DNA of 64,000 nucleotides, taken from Rhizobium sp. Root1220 (lineage in GTDB: Bacteria > Pseudomonadota > Alphaproteobacteria > Rhizobiales > Rhizobiaceae). The number at the start of each line of letters is the position of its first letter. Within the stretch, counting starts at the first letter, position 1. The stretch covers positions 335,826 through 399,825 of the forward strand of contig NZ_LMDG01000023.1 of the NCBI RefSeq assembly GCF_001426265.1. Reading direction: 5' to 3'. The notes under the pieces were generated by a model. The model saw only the letters and a list, made by a program, of their open reading frames with translations. It ran no database searches and was not told the DNA's origin. The translations under genes were made by a program, and so were the position numbers. Positions 39,738 to 49,599 of this stretch are shown in pieces.

Positions 39738-42617
39738 ATGCCTCTCGTCCACGAAACCGACTACGGCACGCCGGCCTCGATCTCCGAAACCATGGTGACG
39801 CTCACCATCGACGGCAACCAGGTGACGGTGCCGGAGGGAACCTCCATCATGCGCGCGTCGATGGATGCGGGTATCGAGATCCCGAAACTCTGCGCTACCG
39901 ACATGATGGACGCCTTCGGTTCCTGCCGCCTCTGTCTGGTCGAAGTCCAGGGGAGGGCAGGCCTCCCGGCGTCCTGCACGACGCCGGTTGCTTCAGGTAT
40001 GGTGGTCTCCACTCAGACGAACCGGCTGAAGGATGTCCGTCGCGGGGTGATGGAGCTCTACATTTCCGATCACCCGCTCGACTGTCTGACTTGTGCGGCC
40101 AACGGCGATTGCGAGCTGCAGAACATGGCCGGTGCCGTCGGTCTTCGTGACGTGCGCTATGGCTATGAGGGCGATAACCACATCAAGGCGCGCAACAATG
40201 GCGATCTCAATCTCAAATGGGCGCCGAAGGACGAATCAAACCCCTATTTCACCTTCGATCCGTCAAAATGCATCGTCTGTTCCCGCTGCGTACGTGCCTG
40301 CGAGGAAGTGCAGGGCACGTTCGCGTTGACCATCGAAGGCCGCGGCTTCGATTCACGAGTTTCGGCCGGCATGCATGAGGACTTCGTATCGTCGGAGTGC
40401 GTTTCCTGTGGCGCCTGCGTGCAGGCTTGTCCGACAGCGACGCTGACGGAGAAGTCGGTGATCGAGATTGGCCAGCCGGAGCATTCGGTGGTTACCACCT
40501 GCGCCTATTGCGGGGTCGGCTGTTCGTTCAAGGCGGAAATGCGCGGCGAGGAGCTCGTGCGCATGGTTCCGTGGAAGGATGGGCAGGCGAACCGCGGGCA
40601 TTCTTGCGTCAAGGGCCGTTTCGCCTACGGCTATTCCAGCCACAAGGACCGCATCCTCAATCCGATGGTCCGCGAGAAGATCACCGACCCATGGCGGGAG
40701 GTGAGCTGGGACGAGGCCTTCGCGCATGTCGCAACCGAGTTCCGCCGCATCCAGTATCAGTATGGCCGCGACTCGGTCGGCGGCATCACGTCCTCGCGCT
40801 GCACGAACGAGGAAACCTATCTGGTGCAGAAGCTGGTGCGCGCCGGCTTCGGCAACAACAATGTCGACACCTGCGCCCGCGTCTGCCATTCGCCGACCGG
40901 CTACGGTCTCGGCCAGGCCTTCGGCACTTCGGCTGGCACGCAGAACTTCGACAGCGTCGAGCAGAGCGACGTCGTCGTCATCATCGGTGCTAACCCGACC
41001 GACGGGCATCCGGTGTTCGGGTCGCGGCTGAAAAAGCGGTTGCGGCAGGGTGCCAAGCTCATCGTCATCGATCCGCGCCGCACAGATATCGTACGCTCTC
41101 CCCATGTCGAGGCGTCCTATCACCTGCCGCTGAAGCCCGGTACGAATGTCGCGATCCTGACGTCACTGGCGCACGTGATCGTGACCGAGGGACTGTTCAA
41201 TGAGGCCTTCATCCGCGAGCGTTGCGACTGGTCCGAGTTCGAGGATTGGGCAAGCTTCGTCGCCGAGCCGGATCACAGCCCGGAAACGACGGAGAAGTTC
41301 ACCGGCGTTCCCGCCGATCTGGTCCGGGGTGCGGCGCGTCTCTATGCCAAGGGCGGCAACGGCGCCATCTATTACGGCCTCGGGGTCACCGAACACAGCC
41401 AGGGATCGACAACGGTCATGGCGATTGCCAACCTCGCCATGGTCACCGGCAATATCGGTCGCCCCGGCGTTGGCGTGAACCCGCTGCGCGGCCAGAACAA
41501 TGTGCAGGGCTCCTGCGACATGGGTTCCTTCCCGCATGAACTGCCCGGCTATCGCCATATCTCCGATGACGCGACGCGCGACATCTTCGAGAAGCTCTGG
41601 GGCGTCAAGATCAGCAACGAACCGGGTCTGCGCATTCCGAACATGCTCGATGCGGCGGTCGACGGTTCGTTCAAGGGGCTCTATGTCCAGGGCGAGGATA
41701 TCCTGCAGTCCGATCCAGATACCAAGCACGTCGCGGCTGGCCTCGCCGCGATGGAATGCGTGGTTGTCCATGACCTCTTCCTGAACGAGACCGCGAACTA
41801 CGCGCATGTCTTCCTGCCTGGATCGAGCTTCCTTGAAAAGGACGGTACCTTCACCAATGCCGAGCGGCGCATCAACCGTGTCCGCAAGGTCATGAGCCCG
41901 AAGAACGGATATGCCGACTGGGAGGTTACCCAGAAAATGGCGCAAGCCATGGGGTTGGCCTGGAATTATGCCCACCCTTCGGAGATCATGGACGAGATTG
42001 CCGCGACGACGCCGAGCTTTGCGCTCGTTTCATATGACTATCTGGACAAGATGGGCTCGGTGCAGTGGCCCTGCAACGAGGCGCATCCGCAGGGCTCGCC
42101 GATCATGCATGTCGACGGCTTCGTGCGCGGCAAAGGCAAGTTCATCCGCACCGAATATGTTGCGACCGACGAGCGGACGGGGCCGCGCTTCCCGCTGCTG
42201 CTGACCACCGGGCGCATTCTCAGCCAGTATAATGTCGGTGCGCAGACGCGGCGCACGGAGAATGTGGTGTGGCACGCCGAGGATCGCCTGGAGATCAATC
42301 CGCATGATGCCGAACAGCGCGGTATTCGCGACGGCGACTGGGTGAAGCTGATGAGCCGTTCCGGCGACACGGCGCTGCGATCGCTGCTGACCGACCGCGT
42401 TGCGCCTGGCGTCGTCTACACCACCTTCCACCATCCGGATACGCAGGCGAACGTCATCACCACCGACTTCTCCGACTGGGCGACCAACTGCCCGGAATAC
42501 AAGGTAACGGCGGTGCAGGTCTCGCCTTCCAATGGCCCATCCGACTGGCAGGTCGAGTATGACGAGCAGGCGCGGCAGAGCCGCCGGATCGCCGGAAAAC
42601 TGGAGGCAGCGGAGTGA
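39738..42617 (+). CDS. fdsA: NAD-dependent formate dehydrogenase catalytic subunit alpha
   Basis: Molybdenum bis-pterin subunit that oxidises formate to CO2. The 959-residue protein has a NuoG-like N-terminus: a [2Fe-2S] ferredoxin domain with CRLCLVEVQG, the HPLDCLTCAANGDCELQ site, and two 4Fe-4S motifs (CIVCSRCVRACEE and CVSCGACVQACP). CAYCGVGCSF opens the molybdopterin oxidoreductase domain. The Mo ligand is probably C383 in ARVCHSPTGYGLGQAFG, so it is a cysteine, not selenocysteine, enzyme. Cytosolic: no twin-arginine signal. It needs the FdhD-type sulfurtransferase encoded next. Confidence 0.97.
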   Translation: MPLVHETDYGTPASISETMVTLTIDGNQVTVPEGTSIMRASMDAGIEIPKLCATDMMDAFGSCRLCLVEVQGRAGLPASCTTPVASGMVVSTQTNRLKDVRRGVMELYISDHPLDCLTCAANGDCELQNMAGAVGLRDVRYGYEGDNHIKARNNGDLNLKWAPKDESNPYFTFDPSKCIVCSRCVRACEEVQGTFALTIEGRGFDSRVSAGMHEDFVSSECVSCGACVQACPTATLTEKSVIEIGQPEHSVVTTCAYCGVGCSFKAEMRGEELVRMVPWKDGQANRGHSCVKGRFAYGYSSHKDRILNPMVREKITDPWREVSWDEAFAHVATEFRRIQYQYGRDSVGGITSSRCTNEETYLVQKLVRAGFGNNNVDTCARVCHSPTGYGLGQAFGTSAGTQNFDSVEQSDVVVIIGANPTDGHPVFGSRLKKRLRQGAKLIVIDPRRTDIVRSPHVEASYHLPLKPGTNVAILTSLAHVIVTEGLFNEAFIRERCDWSEFEDWASFVAEPDHSPETTEKFTGVPADLVRGAARLYAKGGNGAIYYGLGVTEHSQGSTTVMAIANLAMVTGNIGRPGVGVNPLRGQNNVQGSCDMGSFPHELPGYRHISDDATRDIFEKLWGVKISNEPGLRIPNMLDAAVDGSFKGLYVQGEDILQSDPDTKHVAAGLAAMECVVVHDLFLNETANYAHVFLPGSSFLEKDGTFTNAERRINRVRKVMSPKNGYADWEVTQKMAQAMGLAWNYAHPSEIMDEIAATTPSFALVSYDYLDKMGSVQWPCNEAHPQGSPIMHVDGFVRGKGKFIRTEYVATDERTGPRFPLLLTTGRILSQYNVGAQTRRTENVVWHAEDRLEINPHDAEQRGIRDGDWVKLMSRSGDTALRSLLTDRVAPGVVYTTFHHPDTQANVITTDFSDWATNCPEYKVTAVQVSPSNGPSDWQVEYDEQARQSRRIAGKLEAAE

Positions 42618-43444
42618 TGATCGAACAGCAGACCCGGATCGCGGTCAGACGCACTGCCCGCAGCGGCGGCGTCGTCACGATTGGCGAGCGTATTGTGCCG
42701 GAGGAGGTGCCGATTGCCTTTTCCTACGGCGGCACGACGCATGCGGTGATGATGGGGACGCCTGGAGATATTGAGGATTTCGCTGTCGGGTTCAGTTTGA
42801 CCGAAGGCATCATCACGACGCTTCGGCAGATTGCGTCGATCGATGTCGTCGAGGGTGAACAGGGCATCGATGTTCAGGTGACCTTGGTCGACGAGGTCTT
42901 CGATGCGCTGAGGGCGCGCCGTCGCAGCATGGCGGGCCCCGTTGGTTGCGGGCTTTGCGGCATCGAATCGATCGAGCAGGCGGTCCGCGAGGTACCGGAT
43001 GTGTCTGCCGCAGCGATGACGATCAGCGCTGCGGATATCGTAGAGGCCGTGTCGCTTCTCAACGGCGCCCAACCGTTGCACCGGGAGACGCGTGCAGTGC
43101 ATGGAGCAGGCTTCTATGTCCGGGGAACCGGACTTGTCGCCGTTCGCGAGGATGTTGGCCGGCACAATGCGCTTGATAAGCTGTGTGGTGCGGCCGTTCG
43201 TCTTGGCATGACAGGCGGAGAAGGTGCCGTGGTCGTTACCAGCCGACTGTCGGTCGAAATGGTGCAGAAGGCGGCTATCCTGGGAAGCCCGGTTCTGATC
43301 GCCATTTCCGCGCCGACGGCACTTGCGATCCGCACCGCCGAGGATGCCGGAATGACGCTCATCGCGCTGGTGCGAGGAGAAGATTTCGAGGTGTTCACGC
43401 ATTCGCACCGAATCCAGCCGGGAAGTATCTCCGATGTCGCATGA
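42617..43444 (+). CDS. fdsC: Formate dehydrogenase accessory sulfurtransferase FdhD/FdsC
   Basis: Delivers sulfur to the molybdenum cofactor and holds it for insertion into FdsA. A protein of about 275 residues with EDFAVGFSLTEGII, the conserved GCGLCG loop with the sulfur-carrying cysteines, and VREDVGRHNALDKL, then VTSRLSVEMVQKAA. I use the ATG at 42617, which overlaps the fdsA stop by one base; the codon before it is GTG and could also serve. It overlaps fdsD by 11 bases. Confidence 0.94.
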   Translation: MIEQQTRIAVRRTARSGGVVTIGERIVPEEVPIAFSYGGTTHAVMMGTPGDIEDFAVGFSLTEGIITTLRQIASIDVVEGEQGIDVQVTLVDEVFDALRARRRSMAGPVGCGLCGIESIEQAVREVPDVSAAAMTISAADIVEAVSLLNGAQPLHRETRAVHGAGFYVRGTGLVAVREDVGRHNALDKLCGAAVRLGMTGGEGAVVVTSRLSVEMVQKAAILGSPVLIAISAPTALAIRTAEDAGMTLIALVRGEDFEVFTHSHRIQPGSISDVA

Positions 43445-43673
43445 GACCCAAGCCAAGCTTGTCTACATGGCCAACCAGATTGCGACGTTCTTCAAGAGCC
43501 AGCCTTCAAGCCAGGCCGTGCAAGGGGTTGCGACCCACATCAACAAATTCTGGGAACCGCGCATGCGGCGACAGCTTCTCGAAATACTGGAACGAGAAGA
43601 AAACGGCCTGAACCCTCTTGTTGTTCAAGCCGCTCCGTTTATCCGAAAGCCGGAGCCTGCCAGCACGCCTTGA
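43434..43673 (+). CDS. fdsD: Formate dehydrogenase subunit delta
   Basis: Small subunit of the NAD-dependent formate dehydrogenase, 79 residues. It begins MSHETQAKLVYMANQIATFF and has THINKFWEPRMRRQLLEIL, as in known FdsD proteins. It has been linked to assembly or cofactor insertion rather than catalysis. It ends the fds operon; hemA is convergent 87 bases later. No clear terminator is visible in that gap. Confidence 0.9.
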   Translation: MSHETQAKLVYMANQIATFFKSQPSSQAVQGVATHINKFWEPRMRRQLLEILEREENGLNPLVVQAAPFIRKPEPASTP

Positions 43674-43760
43674 TAGTCTGGAAGGGCGCTATCGGGCTGT
43701 CCGCCGATGCACCGAATTCACGGAAACCTGCCGGAGTCACGCTTCAGAACGGGATCGCTA

Positions 43761-44975
43761 TCAGGCGACGTGGCGCGCCAGTGCGCAGCGTGCCCACAGC
43801 GAATGCAGCGCTTCGACAAGGTGTTCGATATCGGCATCGGTGTGAAGCGGTGTCGGCGTGATGCGCAAGCGTTCGGTCTTCTTTGGAACCGTCGGATAGT
43901 TGATCGGCTGGACATAGACGCCGCAGTTGTCAAGCAGCAGGTCAGAGATCCATTTGCACTTTGCCGCATCGCCGACCATGACGGGGACGATATGGCTCGG
44001 GTTCGGCATATGCGGGATGCCGTTCTTGTCGAGCAGGGTTCTCAACATGCGCACCCGATCCTGGTGCCGGGCGCGTTCGAAGGGGCTGGCTTTCAGGTGC
44101 TGGATCGAGGCGACCGCACCGGCAGCCAGCGCCGGCGGCAGTGCCGTCGTGAAGATGAAACCAGATGCAAACGAGCGGATGAAGTCACAGAGCGCCGTTG
44201 AGGCCGCTATATAGCCGCCCATGACGCCGAAAGCCTTGCCAAGCGTGCCCTCGATGACTGTCAGGCGGTCCATCAGGCCTTCGCGTTCGGCAATGCCGCC
44301 GCCACGCGGGCCATACATGCCGACGGCATGGACTTCGTCGAGGTAAGTCATCGCGCCGTACTTGTCGGCAAGGTCGCAGATTTCCTTGATCGGGGCGATA
44401 TCGCCGTCCATGGAATAGACGCTCTCGAAGGCGATCAGCTTCGGCGCCTTCGGATCGGCGGCGGCGAGCTTGGCTTCGAGGTCCTGGATATCATTGTGCT
44501 TCCAGATGACTTTGTCGCACTTGGCGTAGCGGATGCCTTCGATCATCGAGGCGTGGTTCAGGGCATCGGAGAAGATGACGAGGCCGGGGATCCTGGCACC
44601 GAGCGTGCCAAGGGCAGCCCAGTTCGAGACGTAGCCGGATGTGAAGATCAGCGCGGCTTCCTTGCCATGCAGATCGGCAAGCTCGCGCTCCAGCAGAACG
44701 TGGTAGTGGGTGGTGCCAGAAATATTCCGGGTGCCTCCCGCACCCGCGCCACAGTGGTCGATGGCGTTTTTCATCGCCTCGATCACCTTGGGGTTTTGGC
44801 CCATCCCGAGATAGTCATTGGAACACCAGACGGTTACATCCTTCGGCCCGTCCGCGGTATGGCGCGTGGCGCGCGGAAAGCTGCCGCGATGGCGCTCAAG
44901 ATCGGCAAAAACGCGGTAGCGGCCTTCCGTGTGCAGGCCATCCAGCTCGGTCTTGAAGAATGCTTCGAAATCCAT
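43761..44975 (-). CDS. hemA: 5-aminolevulinate synthase
   Basis: Condenses glycine and succinyl-CoA to 5-aminolevulinate, the C4 route used by alphaproteobacteria. The 404-residue PLP enzyme begins [20 protein letters not shown]. It has [37 protein letters not shown], and the Schiff-base lysine K247 in [14 protein letters not shown] start at 44975, with GGAG 8 bases upstream; the frame is open to 45071 but the family starts at MDFE. It feeds the hemC/hemD genes found at the left end and uses succinyl-CoA, the product of SucAB. Confidence 0.97.
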   Translation of the reverse strand: MDFEAFFKTELDGLHTEGRYRVFADLERHRGSFPRATRHTADGPKDVTVWCSNDYLGMGQNPKVIEAMKNAIDHCGAGAGGTRNISGTTHYHVLLERELADLHGKEAALIFTSGYVSNWAALGTLGARIPGLVIFSDALNHASMIEGIRYAKCDKVIWKHNDIQDLEAKLAAADPKAPKLIAFESVYSMDGDIAPIKEICDLADKYGAMTYLDEVHAVGMYGPRGGGIAEREGLMDRLTVIEGTLGKAFGVMGGYIAASTALCDFIRSFASGFIFTTALPPALAAGAVASIQHLKASPFERARHQDRVRMLRTLLDKNGIPHMPNPSHIVPVMVGDAAKCKWISDLLLDNCGVYVQPINYPTVPKKTERLRITPTPLHTDADIEHLVEALHSLWARCALARHVA

Positions 44976-45118
44976 CGTCTGCTCCAGTATCGTGCGAGCG
45001 TTCTTGCCAACGGACGAACGCACGTCAACCCTTTGCCCTTGCTTTAACATCAAGTGCGGCAAAAGGCCCATAGACTTGAATTACTTTAGTTCAAAAAAGC
45101 CGGCCTTGACCATATGGG

Positions 45119-45152
45119 AAAACGATCGCGGCGCTGCAACCTGCCGCGATCG
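45119..45152 (-). terminator. Terminator after the coxSLM-like operon
   Basis: Perfect 10-bp inverted repeat, CGATCGCGGC (45123-45132) and GCCGCGATCG (45143-45152), loop of 10 bases. Read on the minus strand it is followed by TTTT and lies 10 bases beyond the FAD-subunit stop, so it ends that operon before hemA. Confidence 0.75.
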
Positions 45153-45162
45153 AAATTACGCA

Positions 45163-45960
45163 TCAGCCTGCGTCGATGACGGCACGCTTTGCCATGACCT
45201 TCACCAGATTGGCCCGATATTCCGCGCTGGCGTGCAGGTCCGACATCAAACCCGACGGGTCGACACTAACGGCGGCGATAGCCGATGGCGACCAGTTCGC
45301 GGTGAGGGCCTGTTCCATCGCCGTTTGGCGGAAGACGCCGTCTGAACCGGCGCCGGTGACCGCCACACGAATTCCCCCGGATCCCTTGGCAACAAAGACG
45401 CCAGTCATGGCGTAACGAGAAGCCGGATTTGGAAACTTCGCGTAACCCGCCTTTTCCGGCGCTTCGAAACCAAGCGCCGTGATCAACTCCCCGTCCCCAA
45501 GCGCCGTCTCGAACAGGCCGGTGAAGAAGTCATCAGCCGGGATTTCCCGCTTGTTCGTGATTATCCGGGCATTGAGCGCCAGCATCGCCGAGGGGTAGTC
45601 GGCGGCGGGGTCATTGTTGGCAACAGAGCCACCGATCGTTCCCATGTGGCGTACATGCGGATCGCCGATCATCCCGGCCAGCCTGGTGATCGCTGGGCAT
45701 GCGGCCCGCAGAGCCGCCGATCCCGCCACCTCGGCATGGGGTGTCGCAGCGCCGATGGTGACCTTGCCGCCCTCGACCCTGATGCCCTTCATCGCGGCGA
45801 TGTGCCTGAGATCGACAAGATCGGTTGGCGCGGCCAGCCGCTGCTTCATGGTGGCAATCAGCGTCATTCCGCCGGAGACGTATTTGCCTTCTGCCGTTCC
45901 CGAGATCATCTTGACCGCTTCATCGACTGAGGAAGCACGGTGATAATTTGTCTGGTACAT
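45163..45960 (-). CDS. coxM: Molybdenum hydroxylase FAD subunit (CoxM-like)
   Basis: Medium subunit of a CO dehydrogenase/xanthine oxidase-type enzyme, 265 residues. The FAD motifs are KYVSGGMTLIATMKQRL near residue 26 and TIGGSVANNDPAADYPSAM near 108. It passes electrons from the iron-sulfur subunit to an unknown acceptor. It starts 12 bases after the large subunit gene, giving the order S-L-M. That order, with the large-subunit motif, fits the form II group. The symbol reflects family only; CO as substrate is not shown. Confidence 0.88.
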   Translation of the reverse strand: MYQTNYHRASSVDEAVKMISGTAEGKYVSGGMTLIATMKQRLAAPTDLVDLRHIAAMKGIRVEGGKVTIGAATPHAEVAGSAALRAACPAITRLAGMIGDPHVRHMGTIGGSVANNDPAADYPSAMLALNARIITNKREIPADDFFTGLFETALGDGELITALGFEAPEKAGYAKFPNPASRYAMTGVFVAKGSGGIRVAVTGAGSDGVFRQTAMEQALTANWSPSAIAAVSVDPSGLMSDLHASAEYRANLVKVMAKRAVIDAG

Positions 45961-45972
45961 CGTCGTTCCCCC

Positions 45973-48318
45973 TCAATGAACCGCACGCGCCGCCATCCAC
46001 ACCTTCTGCGGCGTGGCGGGCATGGTGAGCATGTTGTTGCCGATCGCATCTGTGATCGCGTTGATCAGCGCCGGCGGCGAGCCGATGGCGCCTGCCTCGC
46101 CGCACCCCTTGATGCCGAGCGGATTACTCGGGGACGGCGTGACCTGATGCGACACCTGGAACGACGGTAGATCGTCGGCCCGGGGCATGGCGTAGTCCAT
46201 GAAGCTCGCAGTGAGAAGTTGACCGTTTTCGTCATAGTGCACGGCTTCGAGCAATGCCTGGCCGATGCCCTGCGCGATGCCGCCATGCACCTGTCCCTCG
46301 ACGATCATCGGATTGATGATATTGCCGAAATCGTCGGCGGCAACGAACTGGATGATGTCGGTCTTGCCCGTTTCGGGATCGACTTCGACTTCGCAGATGT
46401 AGCAGCCGGCCGGGAAGGTGAAGTTGGACGGATCGTAGAAGGCCGTTTCCTTAAGGCCGGGTTCCATGCCGCCGGGCAGATTGTGGGCCGTGTAAGCGGC
46501 AAGTGCGACCTGAAACCAGGGCAACATCTTGTCGGTGCCCGCCACCTTTACCTCACCATTCTCGATGACGATATCGCTCTCGTCCGCTTCCATCAGATGG
46601 GCCGCGATCTTCTTCGCCTTGGCCTCGACCTTGTCGAGTGCCTTGACGATCGCCGACATGCCGACCGCACCGGAGCGCGAGCCATAGGTGCCCATGCCCA
46701 TCTGAACCTTGTCGGTGTCGCCATGGACGATTGAAACGCTGTCGATCGATACACCAAGGCGATCGGATACGAGCTGTGCGAAGGTCGTCTCGTGGCCCTG
46801 TCCATGGCTGTGAGAGCCGGTGAGCACCTCGATGGTGCCGACGGCATTGACGCGCACCTCTGCCGATTCCCAGAGACCGACGCCGGCACCGAGCGAGCCG
46901 ACCGCCTGCGATGGCGCGATGCCGCAAGCCTCGATATAGCAACTCATGCCGATACCGCGTTTCTTGCCGCGCCCGGCCGCTTCCGCCTTCCGACCGGCAA
47001 AGCCGTTCCAATCGGAGGTCTGCATCGCGGCGTTGAGCGATGCTTCATAGTCGCCTGCATCGTAATTCATGATGACCGGCGTCTGATGCGGGAAGGAGCG
47101 AATGAAATTCTTCCGCCGCAGTTCCGCGGGCGAAATGCCGAGCTCGCGCGCCGCCGTCTCCATGGTGCGTTCAAGCAGGTAGGTCGCTTCCGGACGTCCG
47201 GCGCCGCGATAGGCATCGACCGGTGCCGTATTGGTGTAGACGGTGCGAACATTGGCGTGGATCGCCGGAATGTCATACTGCCCGGACAGCAATGTCGCAT
47301 AGAGATAGGTCGGCACCGCCGACGAAAACAGCGACATATAGGCGCCGAGATTGGCGATGGTATCGACGTGCAAACCGATGATGCGATGGTCCTTGTCAAA
47401 GGCCATCTTCACTTTCGAGACGTGATCGCGGCCATGTGCATCGGTAAGGAATGCCTCGGTCCGGTCCGAGTTCCATTTGACCGGAACTCCGGTTTTCTTG
47501 GAAGCCCAGAGACAGACGATCTCTTCCGGATAGATATAGATCTTCGACCCGAAGCCACCGCCGACATCAGGGGCGATAACCCGCAGCTTGTTCTCCGGCG
47601 CGACGTTGTAGAAAGCGCTCATCACCAGCCGGGCAACATGTGGGTTCTGGCTGGTCGTGTAGCAGGTATAGTGATCCTCGGCTGAATCATAGATGCCGAG
47701 CGCGGCGCGCGGTTCCATGGGATTGGGCGAGAGGCGGTTGTTGTGTAGCTCTATTTCCGTGATATGGGTGGCTTCCGAGAGTGCCTTTTCGGTGGCCGCG
47801 GGATCGCCGAGCTGCCAGTCGAAGATCAGGTTTCCGGTAGCTTCCGGATGGATCTGTGGTGCTCCGGACTTCAGCGCGTCGACCGCCTCGACCACCGCCG
47901 TCAGCTCCTGGTAGTCCACCACAACGGCTTCGGCCGCATCTCGCGCCTCGGCCAGCGAATCGGCCACGACGATGGCAACTGCATCGCCGACATATCGCAC
48001 GGTATCGACCGCCAGCGGGCGCCATGCGCCCATGTTCATCGGCGAGCCGTCTTTCGAATGGATCATCCAGCCGCAAATGAGGTTGCCGATCCCGTCGGCG
48101 AGCAGCTGCTTGCCATCCAGCACGTCAATAACACCCGGCATCGCCTTGGCCGAGGCTGCGTCAATGCCTTTGATCTTTGCATGAGCATGTGGGCTGCGGA
48201 TGAAGAAAGCGAATTTCATGCCCGGCACGACCATGTCGTCCGTGTAGCGACCCTTGCCGGTCAGGAACCGCTTGTCTTCCTTGCGCGCGACGCGTGCACC
48301 AATTCCTTCAACACCCAT
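45973..48318 (-). CDS. coxL: Molybdenum hydroxylase large subunit, form II CoxL-like
   Basis: Catalytic Mo subunit, 781 residues. The active-site loop reads AYRGAGR (369-375), the form II signature, instead of the AYXCSFR of true CO dehydrogenase, so the Cu-binding cysteine is missing. Other motifs are DVGGGFGSK and the catalytic Glu E741 in [14 protein letters not shown] start at 48318, where GGGAGGA lies upstream. Form II enzymes have unclear substrates and may act on aldehydes or other small molecules rather than CO. No coxD/E/F/G-type maturation genes are nearby. Confidence 0.9.
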   Translation of the reverse strand: MGVEGIGARVARKEDKRFLTGKGRYTDDMVVPGMKFAFFIRSPHAHAKIKGIDAASAKAMPGVIDVLDGKQLLADGIGNLICGWMIHSKDGSPMNMGAWRPLAVDTVRYVGDAVAIVVADSLAEARDAAEAVVVDYQELTAVVEAVDALKSGAPQIHPEATGNLIFDWQLGDPAATEKALSEATHITEIELHNNRLSPNPMEPRAALGIYDSAEDHYTCYTTSQNPHVARLVMSAFYNVAPENKLRVIAPDVGGGFGSKIYIYPEEIVCLWASKKTGVPVKWNSDRTEAFLTDAHGRDHVSKVKMAFDKDHRIIGLHVDTIANLGAYMSLFSSAVPTYLYATLLSGQYDIPAIHANVRTVYTNTAPVDAYRGAGRPEATYLLERTMETAARELGISPAELRRKNFIRSFPHQTPVIMNYDAGDYEASLNAAMQTSDWNGFAGRKAEAAGRGKKRGIGMSCYIEACGIAPSQAVGSLGAGVGLWESAEVRVNAVGTIEVLTGSHSHGQGHETTFAQLVSDRLGVSIDSVSIVHGDTDKVQMGMGTYGSRSGAVGMSAIVKALDKVEAKAKKIAAHLMEADESDIVIENGEVKVAGTDKMLPWFQVALAAYTAHNLPGGMEPGLKETAFYDPSNFTFPAGCYICEVEVDPETGKTDIIQFVAADDFGNIINPMIVEGQVHGGIAQGIGQALLEAVHYDENGQLLTASFMDYAMPRADDLPSFQVSHQVTPSPSNPLGIKGCGEAGAIGSPPALINAITDAIGNNMLTMPATPQKVWMAARAVH

Positions 48319-48393
48319 GATGTCCTCCCAATGGGGTTTCGGGCCTGGCATTCCGCCAAAAGTGTTCGGCGTCAGCCAGACAATTCCTGAGAA

Positions 48394-48885
48394 CTATTCG
48401 GCTGCCTGCTTCACCGTGCCGTGCATCTGTTCATTGGCGGACAGCACGGCCTTGACGATGTTGTGGTAGCCGGTGCACCGACAGATATTGCCTTCGAGCT
48501 CGTGTCGAACCGTCTGCTCGTCCAGATGACCGCCATGGCGACCGATCATGTCGACGGCGGTCATCACCATGCCGGGCGTGCAGAAGCCGCACTGCAAACC
48601 GTGATGTTCCTTGAAGGCGGCCTGAACCGGGTGAAGTTCGCCGTTGACGGCAAGTCCCTCGATGGTCGTGACCGACGCGCCGGAAGCCTGAACGGCAAGG
48701 ATGGTGCAGCTCTTGACCGATCGGCCATCCATATGAACGACGCAGGTGCCGCATTGGCTCGTATCGCAACCGACGTGCGTGCCGGTCAGGCCAAGTTTTT
48801 CACGAATGAAGTGGACAAGAAGCGTGCGCTCTTCACAGTCACCGCTCACCGCGCGGCCATTCACCGTCAGTTTCACTTTCGCCAT
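48394..48885 (-). CDS. coxS: Molybdenum hydroxylase iron-sulfur subunit (CoxS-like)
   Basis: Two [2Fe-2S] clusters, 163 residues. The plant-type cluster uses C40, C45, C48 and C60 ([10 protein letters not shown]), the helical one C99, C102, C135 and C137 ([18 protein letters not shown]). I start at 48885, with GGAGGA upstream; the frame stays open to 49023 but the added residues are not family-like. First gene of the minus-strand S-L-M operon, 75 bases before the large subunit. Confidence 0.93.
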   Translation of the reverse strand: MAKVKLTVNGRAVSGDCEERTLLVHFIREKLGLTGTHVGCDTSQCGTCVVHMDGRSVKSCTILAVQASGASVTTIEGLAVNGELHPVQAAFKEHHGLQCGFCTPGMVMTAVDMIGRHGGHLDEQTVRHELEGNICRCTGYHNIVKAVLSANEQMHGTVKQAAE

Positions 48886-49163
48886 GATTTCCTCCTCGTG
48901 CCTCCTCCAGGCACGACCGGCATCATTTGATGTTTTCGCTTTGCGATCAACCACTACTTTAGGGCGGTCCGTTAAATTCGCCGTGTTGGCAAAGCGCTTT
49001 TGCCGCCGTGTTTCCGATCCCAATTTCGTTCATTGCCACGGTCAAAACCGGACAAAAGCGGTGGATTGCCCCTTTTTGCGCCATAGTTTGTGGGCTAGCC
49101 TAACGAAAATATAAGAATCAGGGACGGCCACCGCCCTCAGGGCGACCAACCTAGGAGCTATTG
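48886..49163. other. 278-base divergent region between coxS and a lipoprotein gene
   Basis: Should contain the coxS promoter and that of the lipoprotein gene. A dyad GGCAAA-N5-TTTGCC lies at 48988-49004, about 105 bases upstream of coxS, and could be an operator. No further structure or small gene was seen. Confidence 0.4.
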
Positions 49164-49427
49164 ATGAAGAAGATTATTGCACTCGCCGTTATTGGCCTAT
49201 CGATCGCAAGCTGCACGCCGACCCAGCAGGGGGCGGGTATCGGTGCGGCATCCGGCGCCATTATTGGTGGCGTGGTGACCGGGGACGTTCGAGGTGCCGC
49301 AGTTGGTGCTGCTATCGGTGGCGTGTCGGGCGCGGTAATCGGCCGCGTCGCCGAGCAGCCCGGCCAGTGCTACTACCGTGATCGGTATGGCCGCCGCTAT
49401 ATCGACGATTGCCGCGGCGGTTATTGA
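49164..49427 (+). CDS. Glycine-zipper lipoprotein
   Basis: An 87-residue small lipoprotein: signal peptide MKKIIALAVIGLSIASC with lipobox cysteine C17. A glycine-zipper follows (GAGIGAASGAIIGGVVTGD and AAVGAAIGGVSGAVIG), then a tail with CYYRDRYGRRYIDDC, whose two cysteines could pair. It resembles the 17-kDa-antigen/YMGG-type outer-membrane lipoproteins, probably inserting in a membrane. It stands alone with its own terminator. Confidence 0.85.
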   Translation: MKKIIALAVIGLSIASCTPTQQGAGIGAASGAIIGGVVTGDVRGAAVGAAIGGVSGAVIGRVAEQPGQCYYRDRYGRRYIDDCRGGY

Positions 49428-49450
49428 TCCCACGCCTGGCACACGACAGA

Positions 49451-49476
49451 TCCCGGGTTTAAGCCCGGGATTTTTT
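49451..49476 (+). terminator. Terminator after the glycine-zipper lipoprotein gene
   Basis: A 7-bp stem TCCCGGG/CCCGGGA with loop TTTAAG at 49451-49470, followed by six T and a further T-rich tract. It lies 24 bases past the stop and isolates this gene from tamA. Confidence 0.9.
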
Positions 49477-49599
49477 GCTTTTTTCTTCGAATTGAGCAAT
49501 CAAGCGATTTAAAACGGTACACTACAAGGAATTTTGCCGCTAAGGTTGCCGCCGGCCGGGGGGCGCAAAGCGGAATTCCAAGTAGACAAAAAGCGGCGG

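Noticed and set aside
45076..45094. TTGAA-N9-TTCAA upstream of hemA considered as an FNR/FixK site
   Set aside because: FNR/FixK boxes are TTGAT-N4-ATCAA; the spacing here is longer and the inner bases differ, so it is not convincing.
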